DNA from: JBOHUX01 sp050734915
Lineage (GTDB): Bacteria; Chloroflexota; Dormibacteria; Dormibacterales; Dormibacteraceae
Direction: 5' to 3'
Assembly: GCA_050734915.1 (NCBI GenBank)
Contig: JBOHUX010000145.1
Span: forward strand, 1 to 5,911
DNA: 5,911 bases
The position numbers were made by a program, and so were the translations under genes. The stretch's first letter is position 1. Every line of letters starts with the position of its first letter. Under the pieces are notes generated by a model. The model was not told where the DNA came from and made no database searches. It worked only from the letters and a program-made list of their open reading frames with translations. This document shows, piece after piece, positions 1-5,209 of the stretch.

Positions 1-566
1 GTGGGGGCGGGGGCCTTCGCCGCGGGCGCCGGCGGCGCCTCGGCGCGTTCGATGAGGGCGAGCACATCGTCGCGGGTGACCCGGCCGCCCTCCCCGGTTC
101 CGGTGAGGGCGATGGGATCGATGCCGTGCTGCTCGACGAGGCGGCGGACGGCCGGGCTGAAGCGGGGACGGTCGGCGCCGGCACCTGCCGTGCCCTCCCC
201 AACCGGTGCCGGCGGAGCGAGGTTCGGAGGCGCCGCCGGGGTTCCGTTGAGGGGTGCCTGGACCGGCTCCGAGGTGCTGTCCGCGGCGGGATTGTCGGCC
301 GCCGCGACCGGTGCCGCGGGGGCGCCGTCGGTCTCGATCTGCGCCAGCTCGATCCCGACCGCCACCGTCTCGCCCTCGGCGACCGAGATCCTGACCAGCG
401 TGCCCTCGAAGGGGGAGGGGATCTCGGCGTTGACCTTGTCGGTGACGACCTCCACCAGCGCCTCGTCACGCTTGACGAAGTCGCCCTCCTTCTTGAGCCA
501 GTGATCGACGGTGCCCTCGGTGACGGACTCTCCGAGCTGGGGCATCTTGATCGGGGCTACCCCCAT
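1..566 (-). CDS. 2-oxoacid dehydrogenase complex E2 (dihydrolipoamide acyltransferase), N-terminal part
   Basis: This is the acyl-carrying E2 core subunit of a pyruvate, 2-oxoglutarate or branched-chain 2-oxoacid dehydrogenase complex, a cytoplasmic enzyme that passes acyl groups from E1 via lipoyl-lysine to CoA. Reading the reverse strand from the ATG at 566 gives 188 residues and then the window ends, so the catalytic domain is not visible. Residues about 5-80 form a single lipoyl domain, opening PIKMPQLGESVTEGTV, with the lipoylated lysine at K44 in TDKVNAEIPSP. A Pro/Ala-rich flexible linker spans about 81-133. Residues about 136-172 form the peripheral subunit-binding domain (RFSPAVRRLVEQHGID, then GTGEGGRVTRDDV), and a second Ala/Pro linker begins. 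A GAGG lies seven bases before the ATG (CCTC at 574-577 on the plus strand); a second ATG at 545 is less likely. The substrate cannot be assigned without the catalytic domain, and no E1 gene lies upstream. Confidence 0.93.
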   Translation of the reverse strand, partial: MGVAPIKMPQLGESVTEGTVDHWLKKEGDFVKRDEALVEVVTDKVNAEIPSPFEGTLVRISVAEGETVAVGIELAQIETDGAPAAPVAAADNPAADSTSEPVQAPLNGTPAAPPNLAPPAPVGEGTAGAGADRPRFSPAVRRLVEQHGIDPIALTGTGEGGRVTRDDVLALIERAEAPPAPAAKAPAP

Positions 567-586
567 GCCGACGCCTCAGCCGCTGC

Positions 587-602
587 GGCGCGCCGGTGCG
601 CC
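587..602 (-). other. Small GC hairpin between tRNA-Cys and the E2 gene
   Basis: GGCGC at 587-591 pairs with GCGCC at 598-602 (5 bp, 6-base loop). It lies in the 48-base spacer between the tRNA-Cys 3' end and the E2 start codon. There is no T-tract after it in the direction of transcription, so it is not a canonical intrinsic terminator. It may be chance in such GC-rich DNA, or a small structure in a shared tRNA-mRNA transcript. Confidence 0.25.
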
Positions 603-614
603 TCGCGATGGAGA

Positions 615-688
615 TGGAGGCGACGCCCAGAATCGAACTGGGGATGGAGGTTTTGCAGACCTCTGCCTTGCCACTTGGCTACGTCGCC
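615..688 (-). tRNA. tRNA-Cys (anticodon GCA), CCA encoded
   Basis: The reverse strand folds into a full cloverleaf. The 7-bp acceptor stem is GGCGACG (688-682) with CGTCGCC (625-619). The anticodon arm is GAGGT, loop CTGCAAA, ACCTC, with the GCA anticodon at plus-strand positions 654-656. The T arm is CCCAG, TTCGATT, CTGGG. The discriminator base is T at 618, as expected for cysteine tRNAs, and CCA is encoded at 617-615. It lies upstream of the E2 gene on the same strand. The only candidate promoter noticed is a weak TAGGAT box (761-756), 67 bases before the tRNA and without a recognisable -35, so it is not listed separately. Confidence 0.96.
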
Positions 689-792
689 CCGTCGCCGCCC
701 CCGGCTCGCCCGGAGCACCGAACTCAGCGATCCCAGGCCGCGGCGCACATCGAGAATCCTAGCGCGCGCACCGATGGCTCGGGCCGGCACCG

Positions 793-1032
793 CTAGGACG
801 GCCGCCGGCGGCGGGCAATCCGCCAGATCGCGTCGATCACGTTGAGCACCTCGATCACGATCCCCCATCCCGCCAAAGTCACCCCCACCACGTATCCGAA
901 CACGTGGTGCTTCAGAACTCCGGCCGTCGCGGCGGCGACCCCGACCACGATCGGGATCGCGGCCCAGAGGTAGGGGTGCGCCGTGTAGACCTCGCGCCAT
1001 TCGCGGGGCCGGTCATGAGGCTGCGGGGGCAT
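793..1032 (-). CDS. Small hypothetical membrane protein, two predicted TM helices
   Basis: A 79-residue product of unknown function. A hydrophilic N-terminus (residues 1-20, Pro/Arg-rich) is followed by two hydrophobic segments, about 21-40 (LWAAIPIVVGVAAATAGVL) and about 45-63 (FGYVVGVTLAGWGIVIEVL), separated by a short KHH turn. The tail RIARRRRPS is strongly basic, so by the positive-inside rule both ends should be cytoplasmic, with the turn outside. I recognise no family motif. No Shine-Dalgarno is visible before the ATG at 1032, but TAGACT sits 9 bases upstream, which would allow a leaderless or nearly leaderless transcript. It diverges from the flavin-reductase-like gene and precedes tRNA-Cys. 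The membrane pattern favours a real gene over the overlapping frames, but only homologues would confirm it. Confidence 0.7.
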   Translation of the reverse strand: MPPQPHDRPREWREVYTAHPYLWAAIPIVVGVAAATAGVLKHHVFGYVVGVTLAGWGIVIEVLNVIDAIWRIARRRRPS

Positions 1033-1041
1033 GGCCCGATT

Positions 1042-1047
1042 AGTCTA
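1042..1047 (-). promoter_or_regulatory. Candidate -10 box (TAGACT) for the small membrane protein gene
   Basis: On the reverse strand TAGACT reads from 1047 to 1042, followed by 9 bases and then the ATG at 1032. A start site at the usual 6-8 bases past a -10 box would put the 5' end within a few bases of the start codon. No good -35 hexamer is visible. The surrounding TAGTCTA is nearly its own reverse complement, so it could also serve the plus strand toward the gene at 1112. Confidence 0.35.
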
Positions 1048-1111
1048 GTGACGATAAGGCGCGCACCGACCGGGCGCGGATACGCGTGCGAGAGGGGGTG
1101 GGAGACAGGAC

Positions 1112-1591
1112 ATGGAGGTGGAGGCCTTCCTCGAGGCGATGGCACGGCTGCCGACGGCGCTCGTGGTGGTCAGCACGACCACCGGCCCGGGCCGCTTCCG
1201 GGGCATGACCGCGACCAGCTTCACCTCCGCCTCTCTCGAACCGGCCCTGGTCGCGGTGTCGCTGGAACGGCTGACGGCCACGCGCGACGCGCTGCAGGAG
1301 TCCGGCCGCTTCAATGTCAGCGTGCTGTCCGATCGGCAGGAGTTCGTTGCCGAGCGCTTCGCGGGGCGCGCCCCGCTGGTCGATGCCGGCTGGCGCGAGA
1401 TCCCCCACCGGCTGGGTGGCAACGGCATACCGATCGTGACGGGATCGATTGCGTGGTTCGAATGCGAGCTGCGCGATCTGGTCGAGACCGGCGACCACGA
1501 CTTCGCGGTGGGCGTGGTGCGGGAGGCGGGCTCCGAAGGCGGGAACCCCCTGGTCCACTGGCTGCGCGCGTTCTGGAAGCTGACCGGCTGA
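1112..1591 (+). CDS. Flavin reductase-like (FMN-binding split barrel) protein
   Basis: A 159-residue protein of the flavin reductase-like family (split-barrel FMN-binding fold, Pfam Flavin_Reduct type). Members are usually NAD(P)H:flavin reductases supplying reduced FMN/FAD to monooxygenases, or other flavoproteins in the cytoplasm. Family hallmarks appear in order: PTALVVVSTTT (residues 14-24), GMTATSFTSASLEPALVAVS (31-50) forming the flavin phosphate-binding region, FNVSVLSDRQ (67-76), RFAG (82-85), and GDHDFAVGVV (127-136) with the typical GDH motif, then PLVHW near the end. Length fits the family. GGGAG at 1100-1104 lies seven bases before the ATG and fixes the start. No monooxygenase partner is adjacent, so its oxidase or reductase partner and exact substrate are unknown. 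Confidence 0.88.
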   Translation: MEVEAFLEAMARLPTALVVVSTTTGPGRFRGMTATSFTSASLEPALVAVSLERLTATRDALQESGRFNVSVLSDRQEFVAERFAGRAPLVDAGWREIPHRLGGNGIPIVTGSIAWFECELRDLVETGDHDFAVGVVREAGSEGGNPLVHWLRAFWKLTG

Positions 1592-1600
1592 CCCGCGCCT

Positions 1601-1915
1601 TCAGAAGGGCAGCTCGTCCTCGTCCATCGCGAAGTGATGGCCCACCTCGTGGAGGACGGTCCGCCGCACCTCGGCGACCAGTTCCGGCCACGTCGACGAC
1701 GCCCCCTCGTGGGCGCGCTTGAAGATGGTGATCCGGTCCGGGAGCCCCTCGCCGGCGCCGAGGGCGGTGGCTCCCTCGTAGAGGCCGAGGAGGCCGTCCG
1801 GCGAGGCCTCCTCGACGATGAACTGCGTATTCTCCAGGTACGGTTGGAACCGGGCCGGGATGGAGTCGATCGCCTCCGCCACGGCGGCCTCGAAGCGGTC
1901 CGCGCTCACCCGCAT
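1601..1915 (-). CDS. Small zincin-like metallopeptidase family protein
   Basis: A 104-residue protein of the small 'possibl zinc metallo-peptidase' family (Zincin_1, formerly a DUF1025 family; assignment from memory of the motifs). The N-terminal SADRFEAAVAEAIDSIPARF, the middle LLGLYEGAT, the LPDRITIF block and the C-terminal TVLHEVGHHFAMDEDEL match that family in order. H89, E90 and H93 form HExxH, with D98 or a neighbouring acid as likely third ligand. In vivo substrates of the family are not known, and it is usually predicted cytosolic. The ATG at 1915 gives the usual family N-terminus; an in-frame GTG at 1963 would add 16 residues of non-conserved sequence and is rejected. Neither has a clear Shine-Dalgarno. 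The gene converges on the flavin-reductase-like gene with 9 bases between stops. Confidence 0.87.
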   Translation of the reverse strand: MRVSADRFEAAVAEAIDSIPARFQPYLENTQFIVEEASPDGLLGLYEGATALGAGEGLPDRITIFKRAHEGASSTWPELVAEVRRTVLHEVGHHFAMDEDELPF

Positions 1916-1974
1916 CGCAGGATCATCATGCGGCGTCCGCCGGGCCGGCTGACACCCGCTCACTGGAGGTAGTC

Positions 1975-2841
1975 ATGGCCGGGATCAGGAAGGTCGCCGT
2001 GGTGGGGGCCGGCACGATGGGTTCGCAGATCGCCCTCCAGACCGCGCTCAGCGGCCGTCACGAGGTCCACCTCGCCGACCTCGACCGGGGCCAGTTGGAG
2101 AAGGCGAGGACGCAGAACGAAAGGCTGGTGGCGCGGGCGGTCGAGAAGGGGCGCATCGCGGCGGAGGTGGGCTCGTCGGCGCTGGCCGGCCTGGCCCTCG
2201 GCGACGACATCGCCGCCGCCGCCGCGGGCGCCGATCTCGCCATCGAGGCGGTGTTCGAGGATCTGGAGGCCAAGCGGGAGGTCTTCGAGATCCTCGACCG
2301 GGCGGCCCCCGCGCACGCGGTCCTGGCCAGCAACTCGAGCACGATCGCCATCTCGCGCCTGGCGGACGTGACCGGCCGCCCCGAGCGCTGCTGCAACATG
2401 CACTTCTTCCATCCCGTGACGGTCATGAAGCTGTGCGAGGTGGTCCGCGGTCCCCAGACGTCCGACGAGACGGTGGCGGCGGCGATGGAGTTCGTGCGCA
2501 GCATCGACCGGGTACCGGTCCTGGTCCGCAAGGAGATCCACGGCTTCATCGTCAACCGGATCCTGTTCGCCGCCTCGGAGGAGGCGATGCACCTCCTGGA
2601 GGGCGGCTACGCGAGCGCGGAGGACATCGACACCGCCGTCAAGAAGGGGCTCAACTGGCCGATGGGGCCGTTCGAGCTGCTCGACTTCAGCGGCCTCGAC
2701 ATCTTCTATGGAGCCCTGCTGGACCGGCACCGGCTGGGGGCGGGGCCGGAGCCGAGCCGCGTGCTCAAGGAGAAGATCGACGCCGGGCACCTTGGCCGGA
2801 AGACCGGCCGCGGCTTCCACGAATACCCGGACCAGGCGTGA
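1975..2841 (+). CDS. hbd: 3-hydroxybutyryl-CoA / 3-hydroxyacyl-CoA dehydrogenase
   Basis: A 288-residue NAD(P)-dependent L-3-hydroxyacyl-CoA dehydrogenase that interconverts 3-hydroxyacyl-CoA and 3-oxoacyl-CoA in beta-oxidation or butyryl-CoA/PHB-type pathways in the cytoplasm. The Rossmann motif GAGTMG is at 11-16, and acidic D35 after beta-2 favours NAD. The NSST block is at 120-123. H143 (in MHFFHP) and E155 (in KLCEVV) are the catalytic His-Glu pair, with the same 12-residue spacing as the mammalian enzyme. GFIVNRIL at 190-197 carries the conserved Asn, and GRKTGRGFHEY closes the C-terminal domain. H146 replaces the more usual Asn of the HFFNP motif. Length is normal for stand-alone Hbd/PaaH proteins. 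A strong GGAGGT at 1965-1970 sets the ATG. It forms an operon with the following aldo/keto reductase, with no base between the stop and the next start. Confidence 0.93.
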   Translation: MAGIRKVAVVGAGTMGSQIALQTALSGRHEVHLADLDRGQLEKARTQNERLVARAVEKGRIAAEVGSSALAGLALGDDIAAAAAGADLAIEAVFEDLEAKREVFEILDRAAPAHAVLASNSSTIAISRLADVTGRPERCCNMHFFHPVTVMKLCEVVRGPQTSDETVAAAMEFVRSIDRVPVLVRKEIHGFIVNRILFAASEEAMHLLEGGYASAEDIDTAVKKGLNWPMGPFELLDFSGLDIFYGALLDRHRLGAGPEPSRVLKEKIDAGHLGRKTGRGFHEYPDQA

Positions 2842-3837
2842 GTGCCTGACCTGGAGACGGTGAAGCTGGGCGCGACCGGCCTCGAGGTCGGCCGCCTCTG
2901 CCTGGGGACGATGATCTTCGGCGGCCCGACCGTAGACGAGCCCGGCTCGCTGGCCGTCCTCGACGCCGCCGAGGAGCTGGGACTCGACTTCCTGGACGTC
3001 GCCGACGTCTATCCCGTCCCACCCGGGCCCGAGACCTGGGGGCGCAGTGAGGAGATCGTGGGGCGATGGCTGCGGGGCGCGACCGGCCGGCGGGAGCGGT
3101 GGGTCGTGGCCACCAAGTTCGCCGCCCGGGTGGGTCCGGGGGCCAACCACGCGGGCGGCAGCCGCAAGCATGTCATCGAGGCCTGCGAGGCCAGCCTGCG
3201 GCGCCTGGGCATCGAGCGCATCGACCTCTACTGGATGCACAGCCCGGATCTCTCGACACCTCTCGAGGAGACGCTTGAGGCGCTCGACCGTCTCGTGCAG
3301 GCCGGCAAGATCCTCTATGCCGGCGCCTCCAACTACGAGGCCTGGCGGCTGGCCCTGAGCCTCGCTCTGGCGGCGGAGCGGAGGACGGTACGGTTCGTGG
3401 CCGCGCAGCCGCCGATGAGCCTGATCGACCGCCGGGCCGAGCGTGAGCTGCTGCCGCTGTGCCGGGCGGCCGGAATCGCGTTCGTCCCCTACAACCCGCT
3501 CGCCGCCGGCATGCTGACCGGCAAGTACCGGCGGGGCGAGGATCCCCCCGCCGAAAGCCGGTTCTCGCTCGGCGACTACGGCCGCTCATACCAGGGGCGC
3601 TACTGGTCGGGCCCCGCCTTCGATGTCGTCGAGAAGGTGGTCGCGATCTCCGCGCGGGAGGGGATGTCGCCGCCTCAGGTCGCCCTCGCCTGGCTGCTCG
3701 GCCGCGAGGGGATGACGGCGCCGATCGTCGGTGCATCGCGGCCCGAGCAGCTTCGCGACGATCTCGGCGCGCTCGGCAAGAGGCTCTCGCCGGAGGCGGT
3801 GGCGGAGCTCGAGGAGGCCTCCGCACCGTTCGCCTGA
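2842..3837 (+). CDS. Aldo/keto reductase, Tas-like subgroup
   Basis: A 331-residue NADPH-dependent oxidoreductase with the aldo/keto reductase TIM barrel. The N-terminus VKLGATGLEVGRLCLGTM is standard for the family. The catalytic tetrad is visible: D52 and Y57 in LDVADVY, K92 in VVATKF, and H133 in YWMHSPD. YPVPPGPETWGRSEEIVGRWL (57-77) resembles the YPVPP..ET.G..E segment of E. coli Tas, hence the subgroup. GASNYEAW (161-168) and FVPYNPLAAGMLTGKY are further family blocks, and the C-terminus has the usual cofactor-phosphate region VGASRPEQL. The GTG start at 2842 directly abuts the TGA of the dehydrogenase, so translation is probably coupled; CCAGG in the end of that gene may serve as a weak ribosome site. 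Substrate unknown; carbonyl or sugar-aldehyde reduction is family-level inference only. Confidence 0.92.
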   Translation: MPDLETVKLGATGLEVGRLCLGTMIFGGPTVDEPGSLAVLDAAEELGLDFLDVADVYPVPPGPETWGRSEEIVGRWLRGATGRRERWVVATKFAARVGPGANHAGGSRKHVIEACEASLRRLGIERIDLYWMHSPDLSTPLEETLEALDRLVQAGKILYAGASNYEAWRLALSLALAAERRTVRFVAAQPPMSLIDRRAERELLPLCRAAGIAFVPYNPLAAGMLTGKYRRGEDPPAESRFSLGDYGRSYQGRYWSGPAFDVVEKVVAISAREGMSPPQVALAWLLGREGMTAPIVGASRPEQLRDDLGALGKRLSPEAVAELEEASAPFA

Positions 3838-3841
3838 GGGG

Positions 3842-3847
3842 TATAAC
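3842..3847 (+). promoter_or_regulatory. Candidate -10 box (TATAAC) for tRNA-Leu
   Basis: TATAAC lies five bases past the aldo/keto reductase stop codon and 16 bases before the mature tRNA 5' end, which would give a short leader of about 8-10 bases. It is one of the few AT-rich hexamers in the area. There is no TTGACA-like element at 16-18 bases upstream, so the tRNA might instead be read through from the operon. Confidence 0.4.
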
Positions 3848-3863
3848 CGTCCCTGGCGGGCGT

Positions 3864-3943
3864 GCGGGTGTGGTGGAACTGGTAGACACACAACTCTTAA
3901 AAAGTTGGGCTTCGGCGTGTGGGTTCGAATCCCACCACCCGCA
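3864..3943 (+). tRNA. tRNA-Leu (anticodon UAA), CCA not encoded
   Basis: An 80-base class II cloverleaf. The acceptor stem is GCGGGTG (3864-3870) with CACCCGC (3936-3942), and the discriminator is A3943. The anticodon arm is CAACT (3891-3895), loop CTTAAAA, AGTTG (3903-3907), with TAA at 3898-3900. A long variable arm GGCTTCGGCGT follows, and the T arm is GTGGG, TTCGAAT, CCCAC. The A discriminator, long variable arm and UAA anticodon agree on leucine. The next bases are TCT, so CCA must be added after transcription, unlike the tRNA-Cys in the same window. Confidence 0.96.
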
Positions 3944-3948
3944 TCTTT

Positions 3949-3993
3949 GTCCTGGTCTCGAGAGAGACCCTGGTGGGTCGAGCCGGCCAGGAC
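3949..3993. repeat. Nested inverted repeat downstream of tRNA-Leu
   Basis: A perfect 7-bp outer pair GTCCTGG (3949-3955) / CCAGGAC (3987-3993) encloses an alternative perfect 6-bp hairpin GGTCTC (3954-3959), loop GAGA (GNRA type), GAGACC (3964-3969). The two pairings share two bases and are mutually exclusive at those positions. It begins 6 bases after tRNA-Leu and lies between it and the converging hydrolase gene, where a terminator would be expected. Neither strand has a T-tract after the stem, so it would have to be Rho-dependent, a processing signal or chance. Confidence 0.4.
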
Positions 3994-4052
3994 GACGACC
4001 GGGGGAGGCGTGGGCGGAACCCGCGTGGGGATCGCCGTACCGCCAGCGGGCT

Positions 4053-4766
4053 TCAGGCCGGCAGCGTCCTCTTCAGGAATCCGACCGTCAGGGGCCACGC
4101 GGCGGCGGCCGCGGCGGGCCGGTGGAAGATGGGCGCCCGGTGGTTGTCGAAGGCGTGCCGCGCGTCGGGCTGGACGTGGATCTCGACCTCGGGCCGCCCC
4201 CCGAAAGCCTCCTCGATGGGAGCCCTTTGCTCGGGCGTCAGGTAGGGATCGTCGGCGCCGAAATGGAAGATGACAGGGCAGGTCACGCTGGGCGCGAGGT
4301 CGATCGCCGCCGGGATGTCGCTCCCGTAGTAGCAGACCGCCGTCGCCGGGCTCTCGGTGGCCGCCACCTGATAGGCGAGCCCGGCCCCGAAGCAGAAGCC
4401 CATCACGCCCGTGCCGGCGATCACCTCGGGGAGCGCTTGGAGGTGCCGGAAGGAGGCCGCGGCGTCTCCGACGGCGGCTCGGTAGTCCACCCGTTGGCGA
4501 TACCCGAAGGCTTCGTTGAGCCCGGCCTCGGTTCCCTCGTCGAGGACGACGCCCGGCTGGAGGCGCCAGTAGAGGTCGGGGGCCATGACCACATAGCCCA
4601 GCCCGGCCAGATCCGCCGCCCGCCCGGTGATGTAGTCGGTGACGCCCCAGATCTCCTGGATGAGCAGCAGCCCCGGTCCGGAGCCCGTCTGCGGGAGGGC
4701 CAGGTGGGCGTCGAACCGGCCTCCGTCCCTGGCTGTGACGTGCTCGGTGCGGGTGCTGATGCTCAT
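4053..4766 (-). CDS. Dienelactone hydrolase family protein
   Basis: A 237-residue alpha/beta hydrolase of the dienelactone hydrolase (carboxymethylenebutenolidase) family, a cytoplasmic esterase class whose founding member opens dienelactone in chlorocatechol breakdown. The catalytic triad Cys-Asp-His can be placed: C125 in GFCFGAG, D173 in GADDPY, and H204 in DARHAFDN. The positions are close to Cys123-Asp171-His202 of the Pseudomonas enzyme. E38 in QEIWGV matches the conserved Glu that gates the nucleophile. The APDLYWR segment (62-68) is also typical. Length is normal and no signal peptide is seen. No chlorocatechol pathway genes are nearby, so the true substrate is open. The ATG at 4766 has no good Shine-Dalgarno. 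It diverges from the ArsR gene, with the intergenic region containing small dyads. Confidence 0.92.
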   Translation of the reverse strand: MSISTRTEHVTARDGGRFDAHLALPQTGSGPGLLLIQEIWGVTDYITGRAADLAGLGYVVMAPDLYWRLQPGVVLDEGTEAGLNEAFGYRQRVDYRAAVGDAAASFRHLQALPEVIAGTGVMGFCFGAGLAYQVAATESPATAVCYYGSDIPAAIDLAPSVTCPVIFHFGADDPYLTPEQRAPIEEAFGGRPEVEIHVQPDARHAFDNHRAPIFHRPAAAAAAWPLTVGFLKRTLPA

Positions 4767-4780
4767 GCATATGACGATAG

Positions 4781-4800
4781 CCCAGAGGCGAGAGGCTGGG
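4781..4800. promoter_or_regulatory. Dyad CCCAG-N10-CTGGG in the hydrolase/arsR intergenic region
   Basis: CCCAG (4781-4785) and CTGGG (4796-4800) are perfect 5-bp inverted arms with centres 15 bp apart, lying 15-34 bases upstream of the hydrolase start codon. It could be an operator for the divergent ArsR protein or the 5' untranslated hairpin of the hydrolase mRNA. Short arms in GC-rich DNA make chance a real possibility. Confidence 0.25.
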
Positions 4801-4809
4801 GCGAAGGCA

Positions 4810-4825
4810 ATCGATCACCGTCGAT
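4810..4825. promoter_or_regulatory. Imperfect dyad ATCGAT-CACC-GTCGAT, possible ArsR operator
   Basis: The left arm ATCGAT (4810-4815) and right arm GTCGAT (4820-4825) match as an inverted repeat at 5 of 6 positions with a 4-base spacer. It ends 8 bases before the TAGACT box, so it would overlap the expected -35 and spacer region. That is where a dimeric ArsR repressor would block transcription of its own gene. No binding data can be read from sequence. Confidence 0.3.
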
Positions 4826-4833
4826 GGATGGGG

Positions 4834-4839
4834 TAGACT
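4834..4839 (+). promoter_or_regulatory. Candidate -10 box (TAGACT) for arsR-ctaG
   Basis: TAGACT lies 70 bases before the preferred ArsR ATG at 4910 and 7 bases before an in-frame TTG at 4847. It is the same hexamer found before the small membrane protein gene. A -35 at 17 bases upstream would be TCGATC, a poor match to TTGACA that falls inside the imperfect dyad. Confidence 0.35.
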
Positions 4840-4909
4840 GCTGTGATTGGTCGCGACGGATCCTCCACGGGCCCGGCGGCGAGGCGTCTGCCACCAGGTC
4901 GAGATCGCG

Positions 4910-5203
4910 ATGCAGCCAGGCGCGGCGATGGCGACGGCGCGCCTGCTCAGGCTGCTCGGCGATCCCACGCGGCTGAGCATGCTGGCGACCCTCCGGGGCG
5001 CCGGGGCGCCGGTCTGCATCTGCGACTTCACGGCCGCCTACGCGCTCGGCCAGCCGACCGTGTCCCATCACATGGGGAGGCTCCGGTCAGCCGGCCTGGT
5101 GACGTCTCACAAGGAGGGGATCTGGGTCTACTACCGGATCGCCGAGGATCTGCCGGACGCCGCCAGTCGCCTTCTGGACGCGGTCCTCGGTGGGGGAGGC
5201 TAG
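4910..5203 (+). CDS. ArsR/SmtB-family metal- or thiol-responsive repressor
   Basis: A 97-residue winged-helix repressor; dimers of this family bind operator DNA and release it on metal or metalloid binding. LLGDPTRLSML marks the N-terminal helices. APVCICDF carries C36 and C38, the alpha-3 Cys-x-Cys site known from As(III)/Sb(III) sensors and also used for other soft metals. The third ArsR cysteine (CxCxxC) is Thr here, and no alpha-5 His/Asp zinc site is visible in the last helix. QPTVSHHMGRLRSAGLV (48-64) is the recognition helix region, and KEGIWVYYRI is the wing. The start is uncertain: ATG 4910 gives a normal length, ATG 4928 is also possible, and a TTG at 4847 would add 21 residues including one more Cys. 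The ctaG gene starts 6 bases after its stop, so it is probably co-transcribed. The inducer is unproven. Confidence 0.9.
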   Translation: MQPGAAMATARLLRLLGDPTRLSMLATLRGAGAPVCICDFTAAYALGQPTVSHHMGRLRSAGLVTSHKEGIWVYYRIAEDLPDAASRLLDAVLGGGG

Positions 5204-5209
5204 GGTCTC

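Noticed and set aside
81..330. Repeat-like GC-rich Ala/Pro coding stretch near the left end
   Set aside because: This is explained by the flexible linker between the lipoyl and subunit-binding domains of the E2 protein, not by a DNA repeat element.
1592..1600. Terminator between the converging flavin-reductase-like and zincin genes
   Set aside because: Only 9 bases separate the stops and no stem with a T-tract is visible there.
904..1722. Open 272-codon frame on the plus strand
   Set aside because: It overlaps the flavin-reductase-like gene in another frame and lacks any domain, while the overlapped gene has all family motifs.
1960..3240. Open 426-codon frame on the minus strand
   Set aside because: It is antisense to the dehydrogenase and aldo/keto reductase, which show clear catalytic motifs; the antisense product is Arg/Asp/His-rich low-complexity typical of GC-rich shadow frames.
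3864..3993. tRNA-Leu as an integration site for a mobile element
   Set aside because: No integrase gene and no second copy of the tRNA 3' end is present in the window; flanking genes are ordinary chromosomal genes.
3459..4976. Open 505-codon frame on the plus strand
   Set aside because: It runs through part of the reductase, the whole tRNA-Leu and antisense to the hydrolase, with no recognisable domain; a shadow frame.
3586..5031. Open 481-codon frame on the minus strand
   Set aside because: It covers the hydrolase in another frame and crosses tRNA-Leu; its composition is Arg/Pro/Gly-rich without motifs.
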